A stretch of 64,000 nt of DNA from Ardenticatenaceae bacterium (GTDB taxonomy: Bacteria; Chloroflexota; Anaerolineae; Promineifilales; Promineifilaceae): assembly GCA_020634565.1 (NCBI GenBank), contig JACKBN010000005.1, positions 248,001-312,000 of the forward strand, read 5' to 3'. Made by a program: the position numbers and the translations under genes. Positions within the stretch are counted from its first letter, which is position 1. Each line of letters starts with the position of its first letter. A model generated the notes under the pieces. It searched no databases. It had not been told where the DNA came from and saw only the letters and a list, made by a program, of their open reading frames with translations. Positions 56,989 through 64,000 of the stretch are shown here, piece after piece.

Positions 56989-58077
56989 GTGGCACTTGAA
57001 GACAGAGTAAAAGAATTAGAAGAGGAACTAAAGGTTCTAAAAAACGAAATCCAAACAACATTACTGGATATTCAAGAGCAAATTCTTTCTCACTACTACC
57101 CATCCCTTTACCCATCAGCCAATAAAGAAGCCAATTTAGCCCAGGCTAATGCCGCAAATAGACAAACAACTGCTGAAGCTTACGCGCCACAGCCAGCTGC
57201 GATGCCTATGGTCCCGACTACGGCCGTTCCGCCAGCAGCAGTTACCCCAACCGAAGCTGCACCGGCACCTGCTAGATACCACGGCAAATACAAAACACAA
57301 ACCATCACCCTGGTTGACGAGCCCGAAGAAGAGGAAGAAGTTGACGACGACATTCCCTTCGAAGAAGAGGAAGAACCGGTACGGTTGGCTGTTGTGCCCC
57401 AGAAAAGCCACAAGCCAGCCAAACCCTCTGTTAACGGCCACACCTCAAACGGCACCCACAAGCCTATTTTGCCCCCACCCAGCCAGGAACTCACCGCTGA
57501 AGATGAAGCCTTTCTAGATGCCATCGTCGCCAAGGGCAAAGATACAACCGGCAAAGAAAAGGCCGTCTCTTTTGATGAGTTTAAAGAGTTAATGGAACAG
57601 AAATCGCCTGAAGGGGGTGCCGAAGAGGAGCTACTGGACGAAGACCTGCTCAATGATCTCCTTCAAGATTCACTCTTTGCCTTCAATGAAGAGTATCTCA
57701 ATCAGGTAACCAATCTCGGGCTGCCCGATTTACCGGAAGATGAAACGGTTCCTGAATCTGCATCAATTGACAAGCTTGCCGTCAAATCCACGGTGCGCAA
57801 GCTACTCAACTGGATAGATGAAAGCGTAATGGTCATTGGCAAAGACCCCACGAAGCAGGCCATTGCCATGTATGTACGCGCCGGGGATCTCTCTTCAGAA
57901 ATGCATCAAACGCTGCTGCTGCTGGTTGACTCCACTCATGCCAATCCCGCTACAGAAAAAGCAAACATTCGCCAAATTATTGACACGCTAGGCGAGCTAA
58001 ATGACATTTTGGATCACCATACCTCAGAGTACCTTGACCAGGTGATGAGGTTCGTCACGGAGGTCAATTTTGGATAA
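56989..58077 (+). CDS. Coiled-coil cytosolic protein in the ArlC/D/E position
   Basis: 362 aa, GTG start with GGGAGG 6 bases upstream. Residues 1-35 form a strong coiled coil (LEDRVKELEEELKVLKNEI), as in FlaC/ArlC-type proteins. The middle (about 40-190) is Pro/Ala- and Glu/Asp-rich and probably disordered; a helical C-terminal domain (about 200-362) follows. No membrane segment. In Archaea the genes between archaellin and arlF encode ArlC, D and E, which link the motor to the chemotaxis response. Position and coiled coil suggest an equivalent here, but I cannot show homology. It overlaps arlF by 8 bases. Confidence 0.6.
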   Translation: MALEDRVKELEEELKVLKNEIQTTLLDIQEQILSHYYPSLYPSANKEANLAQANAANRQTTAEAYAPQPAAMPMVPTTAVPPAAVTPTEAAPAPARYHGKYKTQTITLVDEPEEEEEVDDDIPFEEEEEPVRLAVVPQKSHKPAKPSVNGHTSNGTHKPILPPPSQELTAEDEAFLDAIVAKGKDTTGKEKAVSFDEFKELMEQKSPEGGAEEELLDEDLLNDLLQDSLFAFNEEYLNQVTNLGLPDLPEDETVPESASIDKLAVKSTVRKLLNWIDESVMVIGKDPTKQAIAMYVRAGDLSSEMHQTLLLLVDSTHANPATEKANIRQIIDTLGELNDILDHHTSEYLDQVMRFVTEVNFG

Positions 58078-58582
58078 GACAATCGTCACCGCATTTATGG
58101 TTATTATCAGCGTGGTGGCTTCCGTACTGGTATTCAACTCACTGTATCCGGCCATCCAACAAAGCAGCGATGCCATGGTCGTCATGAAATCGCGCCTGGA
58201 TGACCGTATGAAAAGCCAGATCGAGATTGTGCATGCTAGCGGCGAGCTCAATAGCAGTGGTTCCTGGCAAGATGCAAATGGAGACGGCCGTTTCAACGTC
58301 TTCATCTGGACTAAAAATATTGGCTCTTCCCGCATCTCTGGCCTGGATCGCGTCGATCTGTTCTTCGGTCCCGAAGGTGATTTCACCCGCATCCCCCACG
58401 AAAGCACAGCTGGCGGCAGCTACCCCTACTGGACAGCCAGCCTGGAAAACGACACCAACTGGAATCCCACCGCCACCCTACAAATCACCATTCACTTCTC
58501 TGGCACGCTGGCCTCAGGCCGATATTTCATTAAAGTCATCACGCCCAACGGCGTTGAAGATCAAATCTTCATGGGTTTATAA
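58070..58582 (+). CDS. arlF: ArlF-like archaellum stator protein
   Basis: 170 aa. TTG start at 58070 with GGAGG 6 bases upstream, overlapping the preceding gene. An N-terminal membrane helix (VTAFMVIISVVASVLVFNSLYPAI) is followed by a polar stalk (DDRMKSQIEIVHA) and an Ig-like beta-sandwich. The LYPAI...RLDDR...IEIVHA pattern matches archaeal FlaF. In Archaea ArlF is the pseudoperiplasmic stator that binds the S-layer; what it would hold on to in a bacterium is open. Confidence 0.85.
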   Translation: MDKTIVTAFMVIISVVASVLVFNSLYPAIQQSSDAMVVMKSRLDDRMKSQIEIVHASGELNSSGSWQDANGDGRFNVFIWTKNIGSSRISGLDRVDLFFGPEGDFTRIPHESTAGGSYPYWTASLENDTNWNPTATLQITIHFSGTLASGRYFIKVITPNGVEDQIFMGL

Positions 58583-58584
58583 GC

Positions 58585-59112
58585 ATGGAATCACTCATTA
58601 CTGTTATTCTCGTTGTCACCCTTATCCTCTTTGCCGGACTCAACATTTTTCAAGAAACATTAGACGCACAAGATGCGCTAACCACCACCTGGCAAGAAAT
58701 GGAAGAAATTTCCGGCGACCGGGCACGGACGATGCTCACGCCTATCTCATCCACCGTCAAGAGCAATGGGGCCATTGTTGAAGTCATCTTCAAAAATGAA
58801 GGCGCTACCAAATTAGCTGATTTCGACCGCTGGGATCTGGTAATGCAATATTACACCGACAGCGCCTCCTATGAGATTGACTGGCTACCCTACGTAGACA
58901 CCTACCCCGGCAGCAACCAATGGACCAACGCAGGTATTTATGTGGATGCGGCCACTGGCCTGCCAGAAGCATTTGAACCTGGCATTTTAAACCCTGGGGA
59001 AGAAATGGTTGTGCAAGTTCAGTTAATGCCGACCATCGGCATGACCACCACCAACATGCTCACCATTGGCACCGAATATGGCATCCAGGCATCAACCATC
59101 ATCACCCGCTAA
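58585..59112 (+). CDS. arlG: ArlG-like archaellum stator protein
   Basis: 175 aa. Membrane helix at residues 4-22 (LITVILVVTLILFAGLNIF), then a beta-sandwich with IVEVIFKNEGATKLADFDRWDLVMQY, the same fold type as ArlF. Starts 2 bases after arlF. In Archaea ArlG forms a filament capped by ArlF that anchors the motor in the envelope. Assignment rests on gene order, topology and weak motif similarity. Confidence 0.82.
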   Translation: MESLITVILVVTLILFAGLNIFQETLDAQDALTTTWQEMEEISGDRARTMLTPISSTVKSNGAIVEVIFKNEGATKLADFDRWDLVMQYYTDSASYEIDWLPYVDTYPGSNQWTNAGIYVDAATGLPEAFEPGILNPGEEMVVQVQLMPTIGMTTTNMLTIGTEYGIQASTIITR

Positions 59113-59130
59113 CCTGGCTTAGGACAAAGT

Positions 59131-59835
59131 ATGGACGTTTATCGCACCAAAACAGTCGTTTCTACCGGCAGTACCGAACTGGATAACAAAGTGGGCGGCG
59201 GCATTCCGCTCGGTTCCCTAACACTCATTGAAGGCGGATCGCACTCAGGCAAATCTGTGTTTTCACAGCAGTTGCTCTGGGGTTCGTTACGTGATGGTTA
59301 TCGTATTTCGCTGTTTACCAGCGAAAACACGGTCAAAAGCTTAATGCGCCAGATGCACAGCTTGAATCTAGACGTACAAACCAATCTGCTTCTGAGCCAA
59401 CTGCGTGTTTACCCCATGGAAGTCTCCAATTCACAAGAAGCGGGATTGGAATCGCTGCTCGGGGCCATTAAATACGAAGCCGCTAACGAGCGTGACATTA
59501 TCTTCGTAGATGCGCTCACGCCTTTTATTTCTGGCTCGCCAGCCAGCATGATCATTAGCTACTTTGAACAGTGCAAGCGCCTATGTTCCAATGGCACCAC
59601 CGTGGTCACCATTATTCACTCCCATGCGGTCGACCAGGACTTGCTTATCCGCATTCAATCACTATGCGATGCCCATCTGCGGATGAGAACAGAAAATGCG
59701 GGCAGTAAGCTCATCAAAATCATGGAAGTGGCCAAAATTAGAGGCGCCAGCAAAAACACAGGCAACATTATTAGTTTTGAAATCGAACCTGGGATCGGTA
59801 TGCGGATTATCCCAATTAGTAAAGCGCAAGGTTAA
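59131..59835 (+). CDS. arlH: ArlH, KaiC-like ATPase regulating the archaellum motor
   Basis: 234 aa. RecA/KaiC fold with Walker A EGGSHSGKS (about residue 34-42), Walker B DIIFVDALTP (about 122), and a sensor segment TTVVTIIHSH. N-terminus TGSTELDNKVGGGIPLGSL is the classical KaiC-like opening. ArlH binds ArlI and is part of the motor base; it has no counterpart in bacterial type IV pili, so its presence is a strong argument for an archaellum. Confidence 0.93.
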   Translation: MDVYRTKTVVSTGSTELDNKVGGGIPLGSLTLIEGGSHSGKSVFSQQLLWGSLRDGYRISLFTSENTVKSLMRQMHSLNLDVQTNLLLSQLRVYPMEVSNSQEAGLESLLGAIKYEAANERDIIFVDALTPFISGSPASMIISYFEQCKRLCSNGTTVVTIIHSHAVDQDLLIRIQSLCDAHLRMRTENAGSKLIKIMEVAKIRGASKNTGNIISFEIEPGIGMRIIPISKAQG

Positions 59836-59840
59836 TAACC

Positions 59841-61535
59841 ATGGCCGATGTCTTATTACCTTTTCCTGAAGAAAGAATCGATTACCGCAAAATTGGGCGA
59901 GGCGACAGCTTCTTGCCCGGTTTCCCCCAGCCATTGCGCGAAGTTGCCATGCAGAAACCGTATCTGGCAGCTTACCTCACGGCTCTGCCAGTGGATGAAA
60001 TTGGCATTCCTGAATTTTACCCAACGCCTGACCGTTCCCTGGGCAAACTGGAAAGGCGCAACCTGATCTACCCCATTCGCAAAGGGAACTTTATTCATAT
60101 CTATCCAGACGAACAAAGTGAGCGAGATTACTACATTGTGATTGAGCCCACACTGGGCATCAATCTCAATGGCCTTTCCCGTGAAATTGAGCTGAAGTTA
60201 CTGGATATGGCCGAAGAAATCGGCGAAACCGATGAAGAAGACCGCGAATCAGTGTTCATGGAAAGTTTGGACAAAATTCTCACGGTTAAATCATCCAAAA
60301 ATGGCAAAAGCAAGGACCGGCGCTTACAGGTTAACCCTCTGGAAATGGAAGCTATTCGCTACACTACCAAGAGAGACAAAATTGGTGTTGGCGCCTTAGA
60401 CCCGCTGCTAAATGACGAGTTCATTGAAGATATTAGCTGCAGCGGCATTGGCCCCATCTTTCTGGAGCATAAGCTGTTCAAAAGCCTGAAAACGTCGATC
60501 GTGTTCTCCAATCATGAACAGCTAGATGCGTTTGTGGTGTGGTTGGGCGAGCGTATCAAGCAGCCCGTTACCCTACGAAATCCGATTGTGGACTCGGTGC
60601 TGCCGGACGGCTCGCGTATTAACATTGTATACGGCCGTGACATCACCAAGCGCGGCAGCAACTTCACCATCCGTAAATTTGCTGAAGAGCCATTGAACAT
60701 TCTCAAACTCATCGACTTTGGCGGTATCACCTCCACCATGGCCGCTTACCTCTGGCTAGCCATTGAAGATGACCTGAATGTGTTTGTCTCTGGTGAAACA
60801 GCGTCTGGCAAAACCACCCTGCTTAACGCCCTCACCACATTCATCAAGCCCGATGCCAAAATCGTCACGATTGAGGATACGCCAGAGCTTCAAGTGCCCC
60901 AGGAAAACTGGCTGCGCGAAGTTGTCAAGAACATGGGCGCAGATGACCAGGGTGCCTCTGTTACCATGTTTGACCTGCTAAAAGCCGCTCTGCGGCAGCG
61001 CCCCAACCGCATCATGATTGGTGAAATTCGTGGTGAAGAAGGGAACATTGCCTTCGGTGCTATGCAAACAGGCCATGGTGTAATGGCCACATTCCATGCC
61101 TCATCGGTAGAGAAGCTGATCCAACGTTTGACTGGTGCGCCCATTTTGGTGCCTAAAACGTATGTGCCCAACCTGGACCTGGTCGTTATTCAGATGGCTG
61201 TACGTGGACCAAATGGCAATACGCTGCGGCGAATTCTGAGCATCAATGAAATTGTTGACTACGATCCATCTACCAACAGCTTTTCTTACATCACCGCCTT
61301 TCGCTGGCGACCCGATGATGACACATTCGAGTTCCCCGCCTACATGAACAGCTTCTTACTGGAAGAGAAAGTGGCACGAATGCGCGGCTACACCGAACAA
61401 AACAAGCGCAAAATCTATGACGATCTCAACAAGCGAGCCCGTATTCTGGAAAAACTTGGCGCGCAAAAGATTGGCGGCTTTAAGGAGCTGTTCAATATCA
61501 TGACCGAAGCCCGACGCCAGGGGCTCATCGACTAA
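59841..61535 (+). CDS. arlI: ArlI, archaellum assembly and rotation ATPase
   Basis: 564 aa, type II/IV secretion superfamily ATPase. A large N-terminal domain (about 1-290) is followed by Walker A SGETASGKTTLLNAL (about 316-330), Asp box TIEDTPELQ, Walker B IMIGEIRGEE (about 391-400) and His box GHGVMATFHASS. The N-terminal half includes EFIEDISCSGIG and DGSRINIVYG, typical of the FlaI/TadA branch rather than PilB (no N1 domain, no tetracysteine). Five bases after arlH. Confidence 0.94.
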   Translation: MADVLLPFPEERIDYRKIGRGDSFLPGFPQPLREVAMQKPYLAAYLTALPVDEIGIPEFYPTPDRSLGKLERRNLIYPIRKGNFIHIYPDEQSERDYYIVIEPTLGINLNGLSREIELKLLDMAEEIGETDEEDRESVFMESLDKILTVKSSKNGKSKDRRLQVNPLEMEAIRYTTKRDKIGVGALDPLLNDEFIEDISCSGIGPIFLEHKLFKSLKTSIVFSNHEQLDAFVVWLGERIKQPVTLRNPIVDSVLPDGSRINIVYGRDITKRGSNFTIRKFAEEPLNILKLIDFGGITSTMAAYLWLAIEDDLNVFVSGETASGKTTLLNALTTFIKPDAKIVTIEDTPELQVPQENWLREVVKNMGADDQGASVTMFDLLKAALRQRPNRIMIGEIRGEEGNIAFGAMQTGHGVMATFHASSVEKLIQRLTGAPILVPKTYVPNLDLVVIQMAVRGPNGNTLRRILSINEIVDYDPSTNSFSYITAFRWRPDDDTFEFPAYMNSFLLEEKVARMRGYTEQNKRKIYDDLNKRARILEKLGAQKIGGFKELFNIMTEARRQGLID

Positions 61536-61559
61536 CTAATTTTTGACGAGGCGCACTGT

Positions 61560-63065
61560 ATGACAGCCATCAGCTCACCACAAGCTAAAACTGCGGAAAA
61601 GAAAAAACCATTTAAGAAGACCAAGCTCAAGGAAGTTACCGGTTACGATCTCTTTTACCAGCTAATCTACATGTCTGCGATTGCCGCGGCCGGTATTGAG
61701 CGGCGTAAAATCTTCCAACTTGCCTCAGAACTACCCCGGAAAACGGCCGCTTACTTCCGCCGCATTCATCTGTTATCCCAGCGACTCGGGTATGACTACT
61801 CCGAATCTTGCAAGATTGTAGGGGAAAAAGTTGGCTCCGAAGTAATGAAAAGCTTGCTGCTGCGGATGGCCGACGCGCTGCGCGCTGGACAGCCCGAAGC
61901 GAGCTTTTTGGAAGAAGAGGCTGAAATCCAGACCCGCGCCTATGAAAAAGAGTATGAGCGCGACCTTGAATCCCTAAAAAAGTGGACCGATGGGTATGCT
62001 TCGCTGATCATTGCTTCTGCGCTCATCATCATCGTGAACCTCATTTCCGTGCTCATTTACCCCATCGAATCAACGATGGTGGGCACCCTCGTGCTGGTGG
62101 GCGTGTTGACAGCCGCTGGTGGAGCCTGGATTCTTTCTAGAGCCGCCCCAGCTGAAAAGCGCGCTCTTTTTGCCGAAGGCAAAGACGGCCCCAAAATGCA
62201 GCAACTGGCTCGAAATCTGACCACCTTTGGCGTTGCGGCGGCGGTGGGCATCTGCGTGCCGTTGGGATTACTGGTATTGGATTTGGGCTATGCCTTGATT
62301 TTAGCCGGACTGGTGATGCTACCAGCAGGCATTACCAGCATGATGGCCGGACGCGAAGCCGCCCGAAAAGATATGGAAATCGGCTCCTTTCTGCGTTCAT
62401 TAGGCACATATGCCACTTCAACAGGTACCACCATTGGCGAATCACTGGATCGTTTGGATTTAAGTTCATTTCCTACCATCAAGCCTGATTTGATGCGTTT
62501 GCGGGCCCGGATGCGCGCTTCCATTGATCCCAAATTGTGCTGGGAAAAATTCTCAACCGAAACCGGCAGCCGTTTGATTGCCGAGACTACCGTTATTTTT
62601 AATGATGCCATTGGTTTGGGCGGTTCAGCCGACACAGTGGGGCTTTTTGCCGCCCAATATGCGGCACTCACCAACACGTTGCGGGCCAAACGATTGGTTG
62701 TTTCATCCACATTTACTTCGCTCACCATTGTTATGCACGGCGTATTGGCGATTTTGATGATCGTGATCCTGGAAGTTATTCGCAACTTTTCCATGATCAT
62801 TGATGAATCTATGGCGGCAGCCTCCGAGGCATTAGAATCAACCACCATGCCTCTACCCAGCTTCGGCTCGCCGGACATTGGCTTTTTAGAGCCTGTTTCT
62901 ATTGGCATGGTTATTGCGCTGGCCCTTATCAATGCCTACGCTGTCGCTGTTACCGATGGGGAGCACCTGATCAAGGCAACCCTCTATTTGTCGGTTTTGT
63001 TGATTGTTTCAGGCGTCGCCCTGGTTTTTGTACCGCCAGCAGTCGCTGGCATGGTAGCCGTCTAA
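61560..63065 (+). CDS. arlJ: ArlJ, archaellum polytopic membrane platform
   Basis: 501 aa with about 8-9 membrane helices and two T2SSF-like cytoplasmic helical domains. First domain: LGYDYSESCKIVGEKVGSEV and EIQTRAYEKEYERDLESLKKW before the first helices; second: EIGSFLRSLGTYATSTGTTI to KLCWEKFSTETGSRL. Length and layout fit FlaJ/ArlJ (bacterial PilC has three to four helices). Its ribosome-site region GAGGCGCACTGT is identical over 12 bases to that of the coiled-coil gene at 56989. Confidence 0.92.
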   Translation: MTAISSPQAKTAEKKKPFKKTKLKEVTGYDLFYQLIYMSAIAAAGIERRKIFQLASELPRKTAAYFRRIHLLSQRLGYDYSESCKIVGEKVGSEVMKSLLLRMADALRAGQPEASFLEEEAEIQTRAYEKEYERDLESLKKWTDGYASLIIASALIIIVNLISVLIYPIESTMVGTLVLVGVLTAAGGAWILSRAAPAEKRALFAEGKDGPKMQQLARNLTTFGVAAAVGICVPLGLLVLDLGYALILAGLVMLPAGITSMMAGREAARKDMEIGSFLRSLGTYATSTGTTIGESLDRLDLSSFPTIKPDLMRLRARMRASIDPKLCWEKFSTETGSRLIAETTVIFNDAIGLGGSADTVGLFAAQYAALTNTLRAKRLVVSSTFTSLTIVMHGVLAILMIVILEVIRNFSMIIDESMAAASEALESTTMPLPSFGSPDIGFLEPVSIGMVIALALINAYAVAVTDGEHLIKATLYLSVLLIVSGVALVFVPPAVAGMVAV

Positions 63066-63074
63066 GGTGCATTC

Positions 63075-63689
63075 ATGACTGATAGTTCTTTTACCGACCT
63101 TCTCATTAATCAGCCCGTGCTTGTTTGGAGTTTAGCGGGTGGCATTTCCATTTTGGTGATTGCCGGCTTTTTGGCGCTTTTTCTCTCCGTGCGAAAAAAG
63201 GCACAGCAGAAAAAGTCAGTGCAAAATGTGAAGCAATCTCGCCAGCAGAATGATGCCAATGAGATGAGTAAGGTTTTAGCTGAAATCGGGAAGGTAGCGG
63301 AAGAAAAAGCGCCCGTTACAGCCAAAGGAAAGGGCCAACAAACGATTGCTCCGCCCCTAACCACGGCCAACGACGCACTATCCCCAGAAACGGCCGTTTC
63401 CGGTTCCTTTCTGCCAATAGATGCCAATGAGGCTGCGGTCGTCGAAAATGCCGTGCTGGATATTGATCCTATCGAAGGAGAAGCGCTCCCCGAGGAAAGT
63501 GAAAGCGAGCCGGTGGTAGAAGAGCAAAATGAGCTGGCAGCGCTTTTTCAGGCAGATGTTACCGTGGATCCCCACATCCAGGCCCTGCGAGACAATTTAC
63601 CTGCCATTTCAATCGATGAGCTGCTGGCAAATGTGCGAGCCGTTTCACAGGAACTGCAAGAAAAAATTAATGCCGGGCAACTGAATTAG
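63075..63689 (+). CDS. Unknown one-helix membrane protein in the archaellum locus
   Basis: 204 aa. One membrane helix (residues about 15-38, LVWSLAGGISILVIAGFLALFL), then a Lys/Gln-rich basic stretch and a long acidic, Pro/Ala-rich, probably disordered cytosolic region, ending in a helix (IDELLANVRAVSQELQEKI). I recognise no family. It starts 9 bases after arlJ and is followed 6 bases on by the prepilin peptidase, so it is in the operon. It might link the platform to cytosolic partners; that is a guess. Confidence 0.65.
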   Translation: MTDSSFTDLLINQPVLVWSLAGGISILVIAGFLALFLSVRKKAQQKKSVQNVKQSRQQNDANEMSKVLAEIGKVAEEKAPVTAKGKGQQTIAPPLTTANDALSPETAVSGSFLPIDANEAAVVENAVLDIDPIEGEALPEESESEPVVEEQNELAALFQADVTVDPHIQALRDNLPAISIDELLANVRAVSQELQEKINAGQLN

Positions 63690-63695
63690 GTTGAA

Positions 63696-64000
63696 ATGTT
63701 TTTGATTACTTTGCTTTTCGGATTAATTATGGGCTGGCTCATTTGCTGGCTAAGTGATCGGCTGCCTGTTTTGGCTACCAGCCAAATGCCCACGGTGAAT
63801 ACACCTAAGGGGACACTTCAGAATTTAGAGCAATTTAGCTTTCCCTGGTTGGCGCTAGGTGTGATGACCATTACGGCCGTTCTCTACACTTACCTCTGGC
63901 ACTTACTGCAATTCAGCGAAAATTTCTACTTTCTAGCCGGGCTGTGCACGTTTCTGATTCTCATTGCGGTTATCGATCTCAAATACCAGCTCATCTTGAA
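63696..64000 (+). CDS. Prepilin peptidase (A24 family), truncated by window end
   Basis: The frame was read directly from the ATG at 63696 and stays open to the end (101 residues visible). N-terminal helix FGLIMGWLICWLSDRLP resembles the PilD start, a second helix follows around residue 45-65, and the last visible block FLILIAVIDLKYQLI matches the first catalytic Asp region of type IV leader peptidases. It would process the class III leader of the archaellin, the role of ArlK/PibD in Archaea. The second Asp motif lies beyond the window. Confidence 0.82.
   Translation, partial: MFLITLLFGLIMGWLICWLSDRLPVLATSQMPTVNTPKGTLQNLEQFSFPWLALGVMTITAVLYTYLWHLLQFSENFYFLAGLCTFLILIAVIDLKYQLIL

Noticed and set aside
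59841..63065. ArlI/ArlJ as PilB/PilC or TadA/TadB of a pilus
   Set aside because: The neighbouring ArlH, ArlF and ArlG and an archaellin-type leader favour an archaellum; ArlJ is far larger than PilC.
56212..64000. Archaellum genes as archaeal contamination or a chimeric assembly
   Set aside because: The host palindrome ACGGCCGT occurs in this region too, ribosome sites are bacterial in style, and there is no compositional break at the border with the kinase block.

Overview
The window looks like a chromosome segment of a Chloroflexota bacterium (Anaerolineae/Caldilineae-like), moderately GC-rich and densely coded. The evidence is indirect. Secreted proteins carry Thr/Pro (TPTPTNTP) linkers, CSLREAD beta-helices and a C-terminal LPF-(I/V)-VKP tail. 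There are bacterial lipoproteins, bacterial two-component systems and bacterial Shine-Dalgarno sites. The right end carries an archaellum (archaeal flagellum) locus, a trait I recall being reported in some Chloroflexota. No rRNA, tRNA, CRISPR array, IS element or phage gene was found.

Layout. (1) 1-7.5 kb, minus strand: an NAD-dependent formate dehydrogenase operon (NuoE-NuoF fusion, fdhD, NuoE, NuoF, fdhA). fdhA is read through an in-frame UGA that is almost certainly selenocysteine, and its 3' end lies outside the window. (2) 7.7-11.5 kb: a secreted CAP protein, a formyltransferase, a YggX-like protein and an ATP-grasp ligase. (3) 11.6-22.1 kb, plus strand: three tandem giant secreted beta-helix proteins with interchangeable C-terminal modules. 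(4) 22-35.7 kb: esterase lipoprotein, bestrophin-like channel, H+-pumping pyrophosphatase, aminotransferase, methyltransferase, GNAT, APH-type kinase, a histidine kinase/receiver pair, a DUF4405 membrane protein, an MFS exporter and a DUF3048 lipoprotein. (5) 35.7-42.6 kb, minus strand: two adjacent osmoprotectant importers, one OpuC-like (4 genes) and one ProU-like (proV-proW-proX). (6) 43-46 kb: PilO- and PilN-like proteins with unusual extracellular extensions. (7) 46-50 kb: an ABC-2 exporter, one permease of which is fused to a PrsW-like membrane-protease domain. (8) 50-55.8 kb, plus strand: a multi-domain hybrid histidine kinase, a small PAS-like protein, a receiver-kinase and an OmpR-type regulator. 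(9) 56.2-64 kb, plus strand: archaellin, a coiled-coil protein in the ArlC/D/E position, ArlF, ArlG, ArlH, ArlI, ArlJ, an unknown one-TM protein and a prepilin peptidase cut by the window end.

Two signals stand out beyond the gene content. One is the bacterial archaellum locus, with two unassigned proteins that could be new archaellum parts. The other is a palindrome, ACGGCCGT (often AACGGCCGTT), which I count 93 times by eye in 64 kb, where one or two would be expected by chance. It falls in all reading frames and in spacers, so it looks like a DNA-level genome signature comparable to cyanobacterial HIP1. It is thinned out in the fdh and arl operons and absent in perfect form from the proVWX region.
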